Shown piece after piece: positions 9,591 to 18,332 of a DNA stretch of 64,000 nt (the first letter of the stretch is position 1; every line of letters begins with the position of its first letter). The notes below the pieces were generated by a model. It did no database searches. It was not told the DNA's origin and saw only the letters and a list, made by a program, of their open reading frames with translations. The position numbers were made by a program, and so were the translations under genes. The stretch comes from Streptomyces griseofuscus. GTDB taxonomy: Bacteria; Actinomycetota; Actinomycetes; Streptomycetales; Streptomycetaceae. The DNA lies in NCBI RefSeq assembly GCF_014673495.1, contig NZ_CP051006.1:7377001-7441000 (forward strand), given 5' to 3'.

Positions 9591-10604
9591 TCAGCCGCGC
9601 AGAGCCCGTGCGGTCTCCCGGAGCCGCGCGTGCACACCGCGGTAGGTCTCCCGCGCGGGCAGCCACTCCTTGCGGAGCTTGGCCACGCATGTGTAGTTCG
9701 TGTCGCACACGTTCGCCAGCGGTGACTCGACCGTCTGGGTGGCGAACGGGTACGCGTCCAGTTCGCTGAACCCGTAGTCGCTCACCAGCCAACGCACCAG
9801 GTCCGCCTGCGATATCCGGAACGCGTCCTCCAGAGGGCGCGCCGAGCCGGTCGAGACGATGTGCGTGTCCGACTCCAGCCGGGGCCACGGAGTCGCGACG
9901 CCCTTGAGGAGGTCCACGATCACCACGGTGTTCATCGCGCACTCCACCGCCACCCCGCAGGTCTCGCCCTCGCCCTGACGGGCGTGTCCGTCGCCGAGGC
10001 TGAGCAGAGCGCCCTCCACATTGACCCCGAGATAGCAGGTGACACCGGCGCGCATCTCGGGCGTGTCCATGTTTCCGCCGTGCGCGTCCGGGACCAGCGC
10101 CGAGCGGACCTCCAGGTTGGCCGGCGCCACGCCCACCGTGCCGTGCATCGGCTCCAGGGGCAGCTCCCTCTCGAAGTCGCTGTCCCGGGCCCGGAAGAGG
10201 GCGGTGCGCCGGGCACGGTCCAACTCCCAGATCCAGACCCGCTCCGGCAGCGGTGGCTGGAGCGAGGCGGTGGCGTGGGTGGAGGTGAGTGCCCCGAAGA
10301 GAGGGACCGTCGTGGACGCCGCCCAGTCGCGGGCCGGTTCGATCGACACGAAGTGCACGGCCACCGTGTCACCGGGTTCCGCGCCCTCGATGTGGAAGGG
10401 ACCGGTCTGGGGATTGAGGAACGGGAACTCGCAGACCTCGGACACAAGGTCCTTCTCGGAGCGGACCCGCCCGGCGAAGCAGTCCTCCGTGAACAGGTCG
10501 AGCACCGTGCCGGGCGCGACGCGGGCCACGGGTGCCGCGCCGCCGAACGTCCAGGCGTACTCGTCCGGCTCCGGTCGCACGGTGAGGATCCGGGGGTCGG
10601 TCAT
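9591..10604 (-). CDS. Acetamidase/formamidase family protein
   Basis: A 337-residue FmdA/AmdA family amidohydrolase, expected to release ammonia from short-chain amides. Characteristic blocks are FHIEGAEPGDT (substrate region), the metal-site motif PDAHGGNMDTPE at about 173-184 and GDGHARQGEGE. It is cytoplasmic with no signal peptide. ATG 10604 starts the family's usual N-terminus. An amino-acid/amine permease ends about 207 bp upstream on the same strand, so uptake of an amide or amine followed by hydrolysis for nitrogen is plausible. Physiological substrate unknown. Confidence 0.9.
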   Translation of the reverse strand: MTDPRILTVRPEPDEYAWTFGGAAPVARVAPGTVLDLFTEDCFAGRVRSEKDLVSEVCEFPFLNPQTGPFHIEGAEPGDTVAVHFVSIEPARDWAASTTVPLFGALTSTHATASLQPPLPERVWIWELDRARRTALFRARDSDFERELPLEPMHGTVGVAPANLEVRSALVPDAHGGNMDTPEMRAGVTCYLGVNVEGALLSLGDGHARQGEGETCGVAVECAMNTVVIVDLLKGVATPWPRLESDTHIVSTGSARPLEDAFRISQADLVRWLVSDYGFSELDAYPFATQTVESPLANVCDTNYTCVAKLRKEWLPARETYRGVHARLRETARALRG

Positions 10605-10811
10605 CGTGTCGTGGGTCCCTTCTGGTGGGCGGGTCGTAGGGGAGGGCGGGGGAAGGGGGACGGGGGAAGAGGGTGCGGACCGCCGGGGAAGCGGACGCAG
10701 CGTGGTGTGGTCGACGTGGTGTGGGGTGGCGTGGTGTCCGGTGGGCGAGGAGGCCTGTGATCACCAGCCATCGGGCGGTCGTACGGCGCGCGGCGCCGGT
10801 GCGAGAACCGG

Positions 10812-12296
10812 TCAGCTGACCACGCTGCCGCCCTGCCGCGGGTCGGCCGGGGCGTCCTCCTCGATGTGCACCCGCGCGGTCTCGGCTATGCGCTCGGGAT
10901 GACGCCGGGTCAGGACCAGCAGCACCACCACGCCCGCCGCCATCCAGACGCCGACGATCGGACCCGCGTAGGACACCGGAGCCGTCAGCTCGGTCACGAA
11001 GTCGAACACCGGCAGGCCGGCCGCCGTCAGCAGCGCCGGGACGAAGGCGGCGATGCCCAGCACCGGGAACAGCAGATGCCGCATCGGCTTGAGGGCGTTG
11101 CCGCCGACCCGTATGAAGTGGCCCGCGCACGCGAGGTTCACCACGATGTACACGCCGATGACGACCGTGACGATCACCGTGGCCAGGAGCAGGAACGCGG
11201 TCTCGGGGCCGTAGCCGAGGCCGAGGCCGAGCACGGCGGCGACGGCCACGACGGTCTGTACCGCGATGCCCGCCACGGGGGAGCGGTGGCGAGGATGGAG
11301 CGTGGCGAGCACCCCGGGCAGGACCCGGATGCGGGCCAGGGCGAAGGCCGTACGGGTCGACACGTTCGCGCACGCGTTGGCGTTGGCGATCGTGGAGTTG
11401 ACCACCGCGAGGAACAGCAGCACCCAGAAGAAGCCGAAGGAGGCCCGTGCCACCCCCTCCCAGGAGGCGTTGCCCGACGCGCCGAACCCGGCGAACCGGT
11501 CCGGCCCGAAGTAGACGGTCATCGCGTAGGTGGTGACGACGTAGAACAGGCCGATGCCCAGGGCCGCGCCCAGCACCGCGCGATGCATCGTCCGCCGGGG
11601 CTCGCGCGTCTCCTCCGCGAGCGGTGCCGCCGCCTCGAATCCGGCGAAGGCCAGCACGGTGTACACGGATCCCGCGAAGACCCCGCCGATCCCGGAGTGG
11701 CCCGCGGCGGTATGCGAAGTGCCGAAGACGGAGAAGGTGTTGGCGCCGCCCGCTCTGCCGATCAGCAGCGCGGCGAACACCAGGAGGACAAGGACCTCGA
11801 AGGCTCCGAGGACGGTGCCGAAGCGGGCCGAGGCGAGCACGCCCAGGTATCCGGCGACGGCGATCACGGCCGCTCCCGCGAGGGAGTACGGCCACCACAG
11901 GTCCGCCGGATACGAGGGCCACTCGTCGTGCAGTGTTCCCGCCACCGTGAAGCCCAGTTGCAGGAGCAGCAGCGGGGGGACCAGCATCTCCACGAAGACG
12001 TAGCCCCAGCCGACGAGGAAGCCGACGGCCGGATGCAGTCCCCGCGCAGCGTAGGTGGCGACCGAGCCGGCCGCGGGCAGCTCGCGCGCCAGCTCGGCCA
12101 CGCAGGAGGCGGTGAACAGGCAGGCCACCAGGGCGACCAGCACGGCCAGCGGCAGGCTGCCGCCCGCGAAGGCCGCGCCGGCCGGGATGGACGCGGCCAC
12201 CGCCGCGGCCGGCGCCATCGCCGTGATGCTCTGGAACAGGACCTCGCGTAACCCGATGGCGTCACGCCGCAGAGCCCCGGTGCTCTCCCCGCGCAT
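10812..12296 (-). CDS. APC-superfamily amino acid/amine permease
   Basis: 494 residues with about 12 hydrophobic segments. The first helices carry the APC signature (SITAMAPAAAVAASIPAGA), and EEAAAPLAEE-type residues in the middle are replaced here by FEAAAPLAEETREPRR, the conserved loop after TM6. The C-terminus is a short acidic cytoplasmic tail. It would import an amino acid, amine or amide with H+ or by exchange, and precedes an acetamidase/formamidase gene. Codon 16 is TTA (bases 12251-12249), so translation should depend on the developmental tRNA encoded by bldA, which is unusual for a permease. ATG 12296 begins a short hydrophilic N-terminus. Confidence 0.9.
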   Translation of the reverse strand: MRGESTGALRRDAIGLREVLFQSITAMAPAAAVAASIPAGAAFAGGSLPLAVLVALVACLFTASCVAELARELPAAGSVATYAARGLHPAVGFLVGWGYVFVEMLVPPLLLLQLGFTVAGTLHDEWPSYPADLWWPYSLAGAAVIAVAGYLGVLASARFGTVLGAFEVLVLLVFAALLIGRAGGANTFSVFGTSHTAAGHSGIGGVFAGSVYTVLAFAGFEAAAPLAEETREPRRTMHRAVLGAALGIGLFYVVTTYAMTVYFGPDRFAGFGASGNASWEGVARASFGFFWVLLFLAVVNSTIANANACANVSTRTAFALARIRVLPGVLATLHPRHRSPVAGIAVQTVVAVAAVLGLGLGYGPETAFLLLATVIVTVVIGVYIVVNLACAGHFIRVGGNALKPMRHLLFPVLGIAAFVPALLTAAGLPVFDFVTELTAPVSYAGPIVGVWMAAGVVVLLVLTRRHPERIAETARVHIEEDAPADPRQGGSVVS

Positions 12297-12597
12297 GTGT
12301 CCCCCGATATTTGTCCGTCCGATGCCGCCCGATCTGGGTGAATGCCGCTCAAATCACGAGGCCCGCGCCGGTTCTGACGCTCCGGCAGCGTGTGCCTCGT
12401 GCGATTCACGGTACGGCGCGGGCGGGCCCGGCAGAAGGGTGCGCCACGGTTCCGTGGACAAGCGGAAGCCTGTGGATAACTTCGCCACTCGTTCGGACGA
12501 GGACAGTGCGCCGGGGACCGCGCGAGTCCGCCGGAGCCTCCGGCGGAGACACGGCTTCGTGACCTGCCACCGCTGTCCACAGGCGCCTGGCGAAGCG
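12297..12597. other. 301-bp spacer with three DnaA-box-like 9-mers
   Basis: No gene is seen between the permease start and the ROK regulator stop. The segment must contain the permease promoter. It also has three sequences close to the DnaA box: CGTGGACAA (12453-12461, complement TTGTCCACG), TGTGGATAA (12471-12479, complement TTATCCACA, a perfect consensus box) and CTGTCCACA (12573-12581). There is no dnaA or dnaN gene nearby, so this is not the origin. Confidence 0.4.
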
Positions 12598-13806
12598 TCA
12601 GGCTCGTTTGGTCACCGAGGCCGGATCGTCCAGCACGGCGCGGACGACGGAGTGCGCCGCGCCCAGCAGCGGGCCCTCGGGACCGAGCGGTGACACCGCC
12701 ACCGGGCAGGCCGGACCCGCCGTACGGCCCGTCAGCTCCGCCTCCAACGAGGGCAGCAGCCAGGGCGACAGCCCCGCCAGCGCGCCACCCAGGACCACCG
12801 TCTCGGGGTCGAGCAGGTTCACCGCCCCGGTCAGCGCGATGCCGAGGGCCGTGCCCGCGTCCCGCAGCGCCGCCCGCACCCCCTCCTCGCCCTTCTCGGC
12901 GTGCTCCGCGAGCAGGCCGACGAGGTCCTCACGCGGCTGGAGCCCCGCCGCGCGCAGCACCGCTTCCTGGCCCGCGTACTGCTCCAGACAGCCGCGCCCG
13001 CCACAGGCGCAGGACGGGCCGTCCGGTCGTACCGGCACATGGCCCAGCTCGCCCGCGAACCCCCGTGTGCCGCGCAGCAGTTGCCCGTCCACGACGATCG
13101 CCGCGCCGATGCCGATCTCGGCCGACACATGCAGGAACTCGCGCGGTGTGCCGGCGCCGAGCCACAGCTCGGCCAGCGCACCGAAGTTGGCCTCGTTGTC
13201 CACCGTGAGCGGCCAGTCGCCGGGCAGCAGGGCCCCGAGGTCCGTGTCACGCCATTCGAGGTTGGGGGCGCGTACGACGGTGTGGCTGTCCCGCGCCACC
13301 AGCCCGGGCACGGCGACCGCGAGCCCGGCGGGCCACAGCTCCTCCCGCTCGGCCTCGGCGACCACCTGGCCGACCAGCGTCGTCAGCTCCGCGATCACCG
13401 GCTCGGGCGCCCGGCCGCGGTTGGCGCCTCGGTGCACGGCCCGCGCGCGGACCGCGCCCCGCAGGTCGACCGCGCACACCGCGAGATGATCGACGCCGAT
13501 CTCGGCCCCGATCCCGGCCGGACCACGGCCGCTCACCGCCAGCGCCGATCCGGGCCGGCCCACGCGCCCCGGCCGTTCGGGGCCCAGCTCCTCCAGCAGC
13601 CCCCAGCGGATCAACTCGTCCACCAGGGTCGACACCGCGGCCCGGGTCAGACCGATGCGGGAGGCCACCGCGGCCCGGGAGAGTGAACCCTCGGCACTGA
13701 CCGCGTGCAGCACCCGCGCGAGATTGCGCCGGCGCATGCCCTGCTGGGTGTCCGGCAGAGCCCGGCCGACCCCCGCGGGTCGGGCCTCGTGCAGCGGTGC
13801 GGTCAT
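12598..13806 (-). CDS. ROK-family transcriptional repressor, probable xylose regulator (XylR-like)
   Basis: 402 residues. An N-terminal winged helix-turn-helix (about 30-85, with SRAAVASRIGLTRAAVSTLV) is fused to a ROK sugar-kinase-like domain (about 95-400). The ROK zinc motif is present as CACGGRGCLEQY. Proteins of this type bind a palindrome and release it when sugar is bound. The gene follows xylB with a 39-bp gap on the same strand, which is the standard xylB-xylR layout, so it should control the divergent xylA/xylB promoters. ATG 13806 gives the expected N-terminus; an upstream in-frame start at 13842 would overlap the region next to xylB's stop and is less likely. Confidence 0.88.
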   Translation of the reverse strand: MTAPLHEARPAGVGRALPDTQQGMRRRNLARVLHAVSAEGSLSRAAVASRIGLTRAAVSTLVDELIRWGLLEELGPERPGRVGRPGSALAVSGRGPAGIGAEIGVDHLAVCAVDLRGAVRARAVHRGANRGRAPEPVIAELTTLVGQVVAEAEREELWPAGLAVAVPGLVARDSHTVVRAPNLEWRDTDLGALLPGDWPLTVDNEANFGALAELWLGAGTPREFLHVSAEIGIGAAIVVDGQLLRGTRGFAGELGHVPVRPDGPSCACGGRGCLEQYAGQEAVLRAAGLQPREDLVGLLAEHAEKGEEGVRAALRDAGTALGIALTGAVNLLDPETVVLGGALAGLSPWLLPSLEAELTGRTAGPACPVAVSPLGPEGPLLGAAHSVVRAVLDDPASVTKRA

Positions 13807-13845
13807 GCCTGCGTCAATCCTCGTTCCAGGGCCGGGCGGCACGGA

Positions 13846-15291
13846 TCAGCGGTCTTCCGTACCCCGCTCCAGCAGCGGGGCCGCGTCGGAGAGTACCCCG
13901 CCGATCCGGGCCAGCGTCTCCTCGTCCCGGGACACGGGCTCCAGCATCGGTCCCGCCGCGGTGTTCCAGCGCCGGGCCACCGCGGCCGGATCCTCGCCGG
14001 TCAGCAGCCCGGCCGCCTGGGCCGCCGCACCCAGGGCGACCAGTTCCTTGGCCGCAGGGATCTGGACCGGCCGTCCGGACAGCCGTCGTACGGTCTGCTG
14101 CCAGGCGTGGCCCCGCGCGCCGCCGCCGATCAGCAGGAGCGGGCTGTCGCGGTCCGCGTCCTCGTCGAGGACCAGGTCGAGCGCGCCGAGCAGGGAGTGC
14201 ACCGCACCGTCGTACGCCGCCTGGAGCACTTGGCCCGGGGTCGTGTCGTGCCGCAGCCCGTGCAGCAGGCCGGAGGCGTTCGGCAGGTCGGGGGTGCGTT
14301 CGCCGTCCAGGAACGGCAGGAGTGTCACGGAGCCGCCGGGCGCGACGGCCTCGCGGTCCAGGCCCAGCAGAGTCGCGACGCGGTCGACGGCGAGCGTGCA
14401 GTTCAGGGTGCAGGCCAGCGGCAGCCAGTCCCCGCGCGCGTCGGCGAAGCCCGCCACCGTACCGGTGGGATCGGCCGGGCGGTGCCGGGACACGGCGTAC
14501 ACCGTGCCGGAGGTCCCGAGGCTCAGTACCGGGGTGCCGGGCAGCAGCCCGAGGCCCAGCGCGGCCGCCGCGTTGTCACCGGTGCCCGAGGCCACCAACG
14601 TGCCCTTGGAGAAAGGCAGACCGTGTCTGTCGCGTACCGTCCCGGCCACCTCGCCCGGACGCACCACCCGGGGCAGCAGCGCCGGGTCGAGCCCGAGGTG
14701 CGCCAGGGTGTCCTCGTCGTACCGCTCCGTGCCGGACGCCCACCAGCCGGTGCCGGAGGCGTCACCGCGATCGGTGACGGCCTGCCCGGTCAGGCGCTCG
14801 GTGAGGTAGTCGTGGGGGAGCCGTACGGCCCTGGTCGCGCGGGCCGCCTCCGGTTCGTGCTCGGCGAGCCAAGCCCACTTGCTCGCCGTGAACGAGGCCC
14901 CGGGCACGCTGCCGGTGCGTTCGGCCCAAGCCTTCGGGCCGCCCAGCTCCTCCACCAGCCGACGGGCCTGCGGCGCGGAGCGGACATCGTTCCAGAGCAG
15001 CGCCGGCCGCACCGGCTCACCTCGCTCGTCCAGCGTGACCAGGCCGTGCTGCTGTCCGCCGACCGAGATCGCGGCCGCCTCGTGCGCCGCGTCACCGCAC
15101 TGGCGCAGCGCCTCGCACAGGGCGTCCCACCACTGGCGCGGATCGCTCTCCCGGCCCCCGCCGGTGGTGACGGTGTGCGGCGCCTGGCCGCTCGCCACCA
15201 CCTGCCCGGTGGCCGCGTCGACGACCAGGGCCTTCGTGGACTGGGTGGACGTGTCCACGCCGACGACGAGCGGACCCTCCGCTGCTGACAT
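13846..15291 (-). CDS. xylB: Xylulokinase
   Basis: A 481-residue FGGY-family kinase phosphorylating D-xylulose to xylulose 5-phosphate with ATP. The N-terminal phosphate-binding motif VGVDTSTQSTKALVVD begins near residue 9. Further conserved blocks are SVGGQQHGLV, LLWND, the GASGTGWW-like stretch DASGTGWW and C-terminal LLIGGGARGHAWQQ (adenine site). ATG 15291 is preceded by GAGGGAG, so the long open frame reaching 16758 on this strand is antisense noise over xylA. It is divergent from xylA with 195 bp between them, and the ROK regulator follows it. Expected to be xylose-induced. Confidence 0.95.
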   Translation of the reverse strand: MSAAEGPLVVGVDTSTQSTKALVVDAATGQVVASGQAPHTVTTGGGRESDPRQWWDALCEALRQCGDAAHEAAAISVGGQQHGLVTLDERGEPVRPALLWNDVRSAPQARRLVEELGGPKAWAERTGSVPGASFTASKWAWLAEHEPEAARATRAVRLPHDYLTERLTGQAVTDRGDASGTGWWASGTERYDEDTLAHLGLDPALLPRVVRPGEVAGTVRDRHGLPFSKGTLVASGTGDNAAAALGLGLLPGTPVLSLGTSGTVYAVSRHRPADPTGTVAGFADARGDWLPLACTLNCTLAVDRVATLLGLDREAVAPGGSVTLLPFLDGERTPDLPNASGLLHGLRHDTTPGQVLQAAYDGAVHSLLGALDLVLDEDADRDSPLLLIGGGARGHAWQQTVRRLSGRPVQIPAAKELVALGAAAQAAGLLTGEDPAAVARRWNTAAGPMLEPVSRDEETLARIGGVLSDAAPLLERGTEDR

Positions 15292-15486
15292 GGGGCTCTC
15301 CCTCTTCCGCGGCTCAGCGGGATGTGCTGTGGGGCGCTCCCGAGGACACCCCGAGGGCGCCCGTGGAAGACATCTGTCGAAGCCGCCTTGTGGTCGAAGA
15401 CACCTTGTCTCTTCCCAGAGGCGTGGTCGCATACTAATTTGTAAACGGCCATGACGAAATAGTCGTACGGAACAAGGAGCCGCGCC
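15292..15486. promoter_or_regulatory. Divergent xylA/xylB promoter region with direct repeats
   Basis: The 195-bp gap holds both promoters. A tandem pair of 16-mers, GTCGAAGCCGCCTTGT (15376-15391) and GTCGAAGACACCTTGT (15393-15408), agrees at 14 of 16 positions with a 17-bp period. Overlapping inverted repeats AGACA-TC-TGTC (15368-15378) and AGACA-CCT-TGTCT (15398-15410) are also visible. An AAGGAG ribosome site for xylA sits at 15472-15477. The repeats look like binding sites for a regulator distinct from, or additional to, the ROK protein. Confidence 0.6.
15433..15463. promoter_or_regulatory. Candidate ROK/XylR operator upstream of xylA
   Basis: Left arm ACTAATTTGT (15433-15442) and right arm ACGAAATAGT (15454-15463) form an imperfect inverted repeat (8 of 10 positions) around an 11-bp spacer. 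This is an A/T-rich island in very G+C-rich DNA about 25-50 bp before the xylA start, where a repressor would block RNA polymerase. The half-site resembles the TTAGTTTGTTT half-site of Bacillus XylR. That the ROK protein at 12598-13806 binds it is inference. Confidence 0.55.
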
Positions 15487-16653
15487 ATGAGCTTCCAGCC
15501 CACCCCCGAGGACAGGTTCACCTTCGGTCTGTGGACCGTCGGCTGGCAGGGAAGGGACCCGTTCGGCGACGCCACGCGCCCCGCCCTCGACCCGGTCGAG
15601 ACGGTGCAGCGCCTGGCCGAGCTGGGCGCCTACGGAGTGACCTTCCACGACGACGACCTGATCCCCTTCGGGTCCTCCGACACCGAGCGCGAGTCGCACA
15701 TCAAGCGCTTCCGCCAGGCCCTGGACGCCACCGGCATGACGGTGCCCATGGCCACCACGAACCTCTTCACCCACCCCGTCTTCAAGGACGGCGGCTTCAC
15801 CGCCAACGACCGCGACGTACGCCGGTACGCGCTGCGCAAGACGATCCGCAACATCGACCTGGCGGCCGAACTGGGCGCCAAGACGTATGTCGCCTGGGGC
15901 GGCCGTGAGGGCGCCGAGTCCGGTGGCGCCAAGGACGTGCGCGACGCCCTCGACCGCATGAAGGAGGCGTTCGACCTCCTCGGCGAGTACGTCACCGCCC
16001 AGGGCTACGACCTCCGCTTCGCCATCGAGCCCAAGCCCAACGAGCCCCGCGGCGACATCCTGCTGCCCACCGTCGGCCACGCCCTGGCCTTCATCGAGCG
16101 CCTGGAGCGCCCGGAGCTGTACGGCGTCAACCCGGAGGTCGGCCACGAGCAGATGGCCGGCCTGAACTTCCCGCACGGCATCGCACAGGCCCTGTGGGCT
16201 GGCAAGCTCTTCCACATCGACCTCAACGGCCAGTCCGGCATCAAGTACGACCAGGACCTGCGGTTCGGCGCCGGCGACCTGCGGGCGGCGTTCTGGCTGG
16301 TCGACCTCCTGGAGACCGCCGGTTACGAGGGCCCGCGGCACTTCGACTTCAAGCCGCCGCGGACCGAGGACTTCGACGGCGTGTGGGCCTCGGCCGCGGG
16401 CTGCATGCGCAACTACCTGATCCTCAAGGACCGCGCGGCCGCCTTCCGCGCCGACCCGGAGGTGCAGGAGGCGCTGCGTGCCGCGCGTCTGGACCAGCTG
16501 GCCCAGCCGACCGCGGCCGACGGCCTGGACGCCCTGCTCGCCGACCGCTCGGCGTTCGAGGACTTCGACGTCGAGGCCGCCGCCGCGCGCGGTATGGCGT
16601 TCGAGCACCTCGACCAGCTGGCGATGGACCACCTGCTGGGGGCGCGCGGCTGA
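15487..16653 (+). CDS. xylA: Xylose isomerase
   Basis: 388 residues, the size of the actinobacterial class I enzyme (glucose isomerase type). It converts D-xylose to D-xylulose using two divalent metals. Clear signatures: FGLWTVGWQGRDPFG at the N-terminus, VTFHDDDLIPFG with the ring-opening His, VAWGGREG, the metal ligand Glu in IEPKPNEP, and NPEVGHEQMAG. It is cytoplasmic and tetrameric in the family. ATG 15487 has AAGGAG upstream. A perfect 20-bp hairpin follows the stop. With xylB it feeds xylose into the pentose phosphate pathway. Confidence 0.97.
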   Translation: MSFQPTPEDRFTFGLWTVGWQGRDPFGDATRPALDPVETVQRLAELGAYGVTFHDDDLIPFGSSDTERESHIKRFRQALDATGMTVPMATTNLFTHPVFKDGGFTANDRDVRRYALRKTIRNIDLAAELGAKTYVAWGGREGAESGGAKDVRDALDRMKEAFDLLGEYVTAQGYDLRFAIEPKPNEPRGDILLPTVGHALAFIERLERPELYGVNPEVGHEQMAGLNFPHGIAQALWAGKLFHIDLNGQSGIKYDQDLRFGAGDLRAAFWLVDLLETAGYEGPRHFDFKPPRTEDFDGVWASAAGCMRNYLILKDRAAAFRADPEVQEALRAARLDQLAQPTAADGLDALLADRSAFEDFDVEAAAARGMAFEHLDQLAMDHLLGARG

Positions 16654-16684
16654 CGGCCGCGAGCGTGGGGCGCTGACGAAAGAA

Positions 16685-16726
16685 GGCCGGGGGTACGGCA
16701 CGCGTACGCGTGCCGTACCCCCGGCC
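16685..16726 (+). terminator. Strong terminator after xylA
   Basis: Left arm 16685-16704 and right arm 16707-16726 are perfect reverse complements over 20 bp with only TA between them. It begins 32 bp after the xylA stop. There is no U-tract, which is usual in Streptomyces. With so short a loop it would form as a cruciform or with a slightly opened apex; function as an intrinsic terminator is the natural reading. Confidence 0.85.
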
Positions 16727-16962
16727 GTTCCGTCGCGCAGGACGGTCGCGCATGACATGGGCGCCTTTGCCGCGACCCTCCTATGCTCACCTCGTGACCT
16801 GCGTCACCTCGCCATGCTCTGTGGCCGCCGCCCGACCCGAGGAAACCGGCCCACTAGGGGCACACATCAGGGATCTCTCAGGGGCGAGGCCCGGAACCGC
16901 GGGGAGCCGGAGGCCGTTCTCACAGCAGAGAACGGCAGTGGCCGTTGAAGGAGGCGACGCTC

Positions 16963-17148
16963 ATGTCGAGAAACGCGAAGATCGCCGTCGGGGGTGTGGC
17001 GGTCGGCCTGGTGCTGCTGCTCCTGGGGCTGCCCCTGTGGGTGGTGCTCCTGGTCGTGGTCGGAATCCCGGCCGCCGGCTACCTGGCGCTGGATCCGTCC
17101 CAGCGGCGCAGGCTCCGCAGGCTCAGCCGCAAGGAAATCGGCCGCTGA
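16963..17148 (+). CDS. Small membrane protein, two predicted helices
   Basis: A 61-residue protein, MSRNAKIAVGG onwards, with two adjacent hydrophobic stretches (about 7-23 and 25-43) and a highly basic C-terminus (RRRLRRLSRKEIGR). ATG 16963 is preceded by AAGGAGG, so translation is well supported despite the small size. The positive tail should stay in the cytoplasm. Streptomyces genomes carry many such small proteins; function not recognised. It stands alone, converging on the 290-residue protein gene 23 bp away. Confidence 0.7.
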   Translation: MSRNAKIAVGGVAVGLVLLLLGLPLWVVLLVVVGIPAAGYLALDPSQRRRLRRLSRKEIGR

Positions 17149-17171
17149 GACGGACCCGGCGCCGCCTCTGA

Positions 17172-18044
17172 TCACAGGGGGCGTACGGCCATCCTGTCGA
17201 GGGCGTCCAGCAGCCCGGGCAGCTCCGGGCCGCGGCCGACCGGCAGGACCTCGCCGGGCTCCTCGTCGAGCAGGACGAAGGCGATGTCGTCGGTGCGCGC
17301 CACCATCGACCAGCCGGGGCCGTCCGCGCGCAGTGTGCGGGCGTCGCCGGGGGCGAAGGTGGAGCGCACCCGGCCCAGCGGTGGCGGTGAGTCGACGTAG
17401 GCACGCGCCTCCGTGAGCACCCGCCGGATCCCCTGGTGTCCGCCCTTCGGCGGTTCCGTGGCGCTGCCCTCGGCTCCCTTGTCGCTCTCCTCGGGCCGCG
17501 CCGAGGGCTCGGCGGTGTGGGCCGGGCCGCCCGGTACGGCGAACTCGTCGTCGTTGATCTGCTGCCGCCAGGCCGCCCACTGAGACGCGATCTCATCGGC
17601 GCCCAGACGCCGCTGAGCCGGGCCCCAGACGCTGGTGTCCGGCGGGCACAGCGGGGGCCGCTCGCCCGTCTCGGGAGCGGGATCGTGCGGCGCGGGAACA
17701 CCGGGAGCCGCCACGGCGACCGCCAGCGGCCAGCCGGGCAGCGCGGTCACGATCGCGTGCTCCTCCGGCGACAGCTCGTACTCCAGGCCGCAGTCCCAGG
17801 ACGCGATCGCCACCGCGACCAGCGAGACATCGTCGATGACGACCGTCCAGCGGGCGCCTTCGCCGTCCTGTCCGAGCACCAGGCCGTACCCGTCGGCGCG
17901 GGGCGCGAGCCCCAGCGCCGCGCACGACTCCGGATAATCGTCGCCCAGCACGCTCGGGAACTGCGCCGGCGTCAGCAGCACCGCCGTCAGCACATACAGC
18001 GCATCGTCCGCGGCGGCGACGGCCCCATCGTCCGTCCCGGCCAT
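17172..18044 (-). CDS. Hypothetical protein, 290 residues
   Basis: No family recognised. The N-terminal 130 residues and the last 75 look like two related acidic alpha/beta modules (WTVVIDDVSLVAVAIASW and WSMVARTDDIAFVLLDEE each pair a Trp-led strand with an acidic turn), joined by a Pro/Glu/Ser-rich linker (about 110-200). No signal peptide or membrane segment, so cytoplasmic. ATG 18044 has AGGAGG at an ideal distance. The duplicated pattern suggests a tandem domain of the kind seen in secretion or immunity-related actinobacterial proteins, but this is a guess. Confidence 0.7.
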   Translation of the reverse strand: MAGTDDGAVAAADDALYVLTAVLLTPAQFPSVLGDDYPESCAALGLAPRADGYGLVLGQDGEGARWTVVIDDVSLVAVAIASWDCGLEYELSPEEHAIVTALPGWPLAVAVAAPGVPAPHDPAPETGERPPLCPPDTSVWGPAQRRLGADEIASQWAAWRQQINDDEFAVPGGPAHTAEPSARPEESDKGAEGSATEPPKGGHQGIRRVLTEARAYVDSPPPLGRVRSTFAPGDARTLRADGPGWSMVARTDDIAFVLLDEEPGEVLPVGRGPELPGLLDALDRMAVRPL

Positions 18045-18332
18045 CCCTGCCTCCTAGTGGCTTGTCCGATCGCGCGCACCCTAATGCGGACGGAAGGCCC
18101 TTGTCACGACTCCTCACACCACGCGGACCTGCAACTTTCCCCCTGGACAGGGGCGAATCGACCACGGTCTCCACGGGACTTCCCCAGGCCGCCCCCACCC
18201 GGGGGCCGCGAAGGGCGCGGAACCCACAGAACAAGGGCGCCCGTCCTCCTTTCGAAATGGGGAGATCGGTGATGGTTCATCTCCCAGTGCTCCACATAGA
18301 GTTGGCATCCGGCGACAGAAGGGGGCGACGCG

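Noticed and set aside
12453..12581. Replication origin
   Set aside because: Only three boxes, no dnaA/dnaN/gyr genes and no long box-rich spacer.
13846..16758. A 970-codon frame that looks like an N-terminally extended xylulokinase
   Set aside because: The extra 490 codons are antisense to xylA; ATG 15291 with GAGGGAG is the real start.
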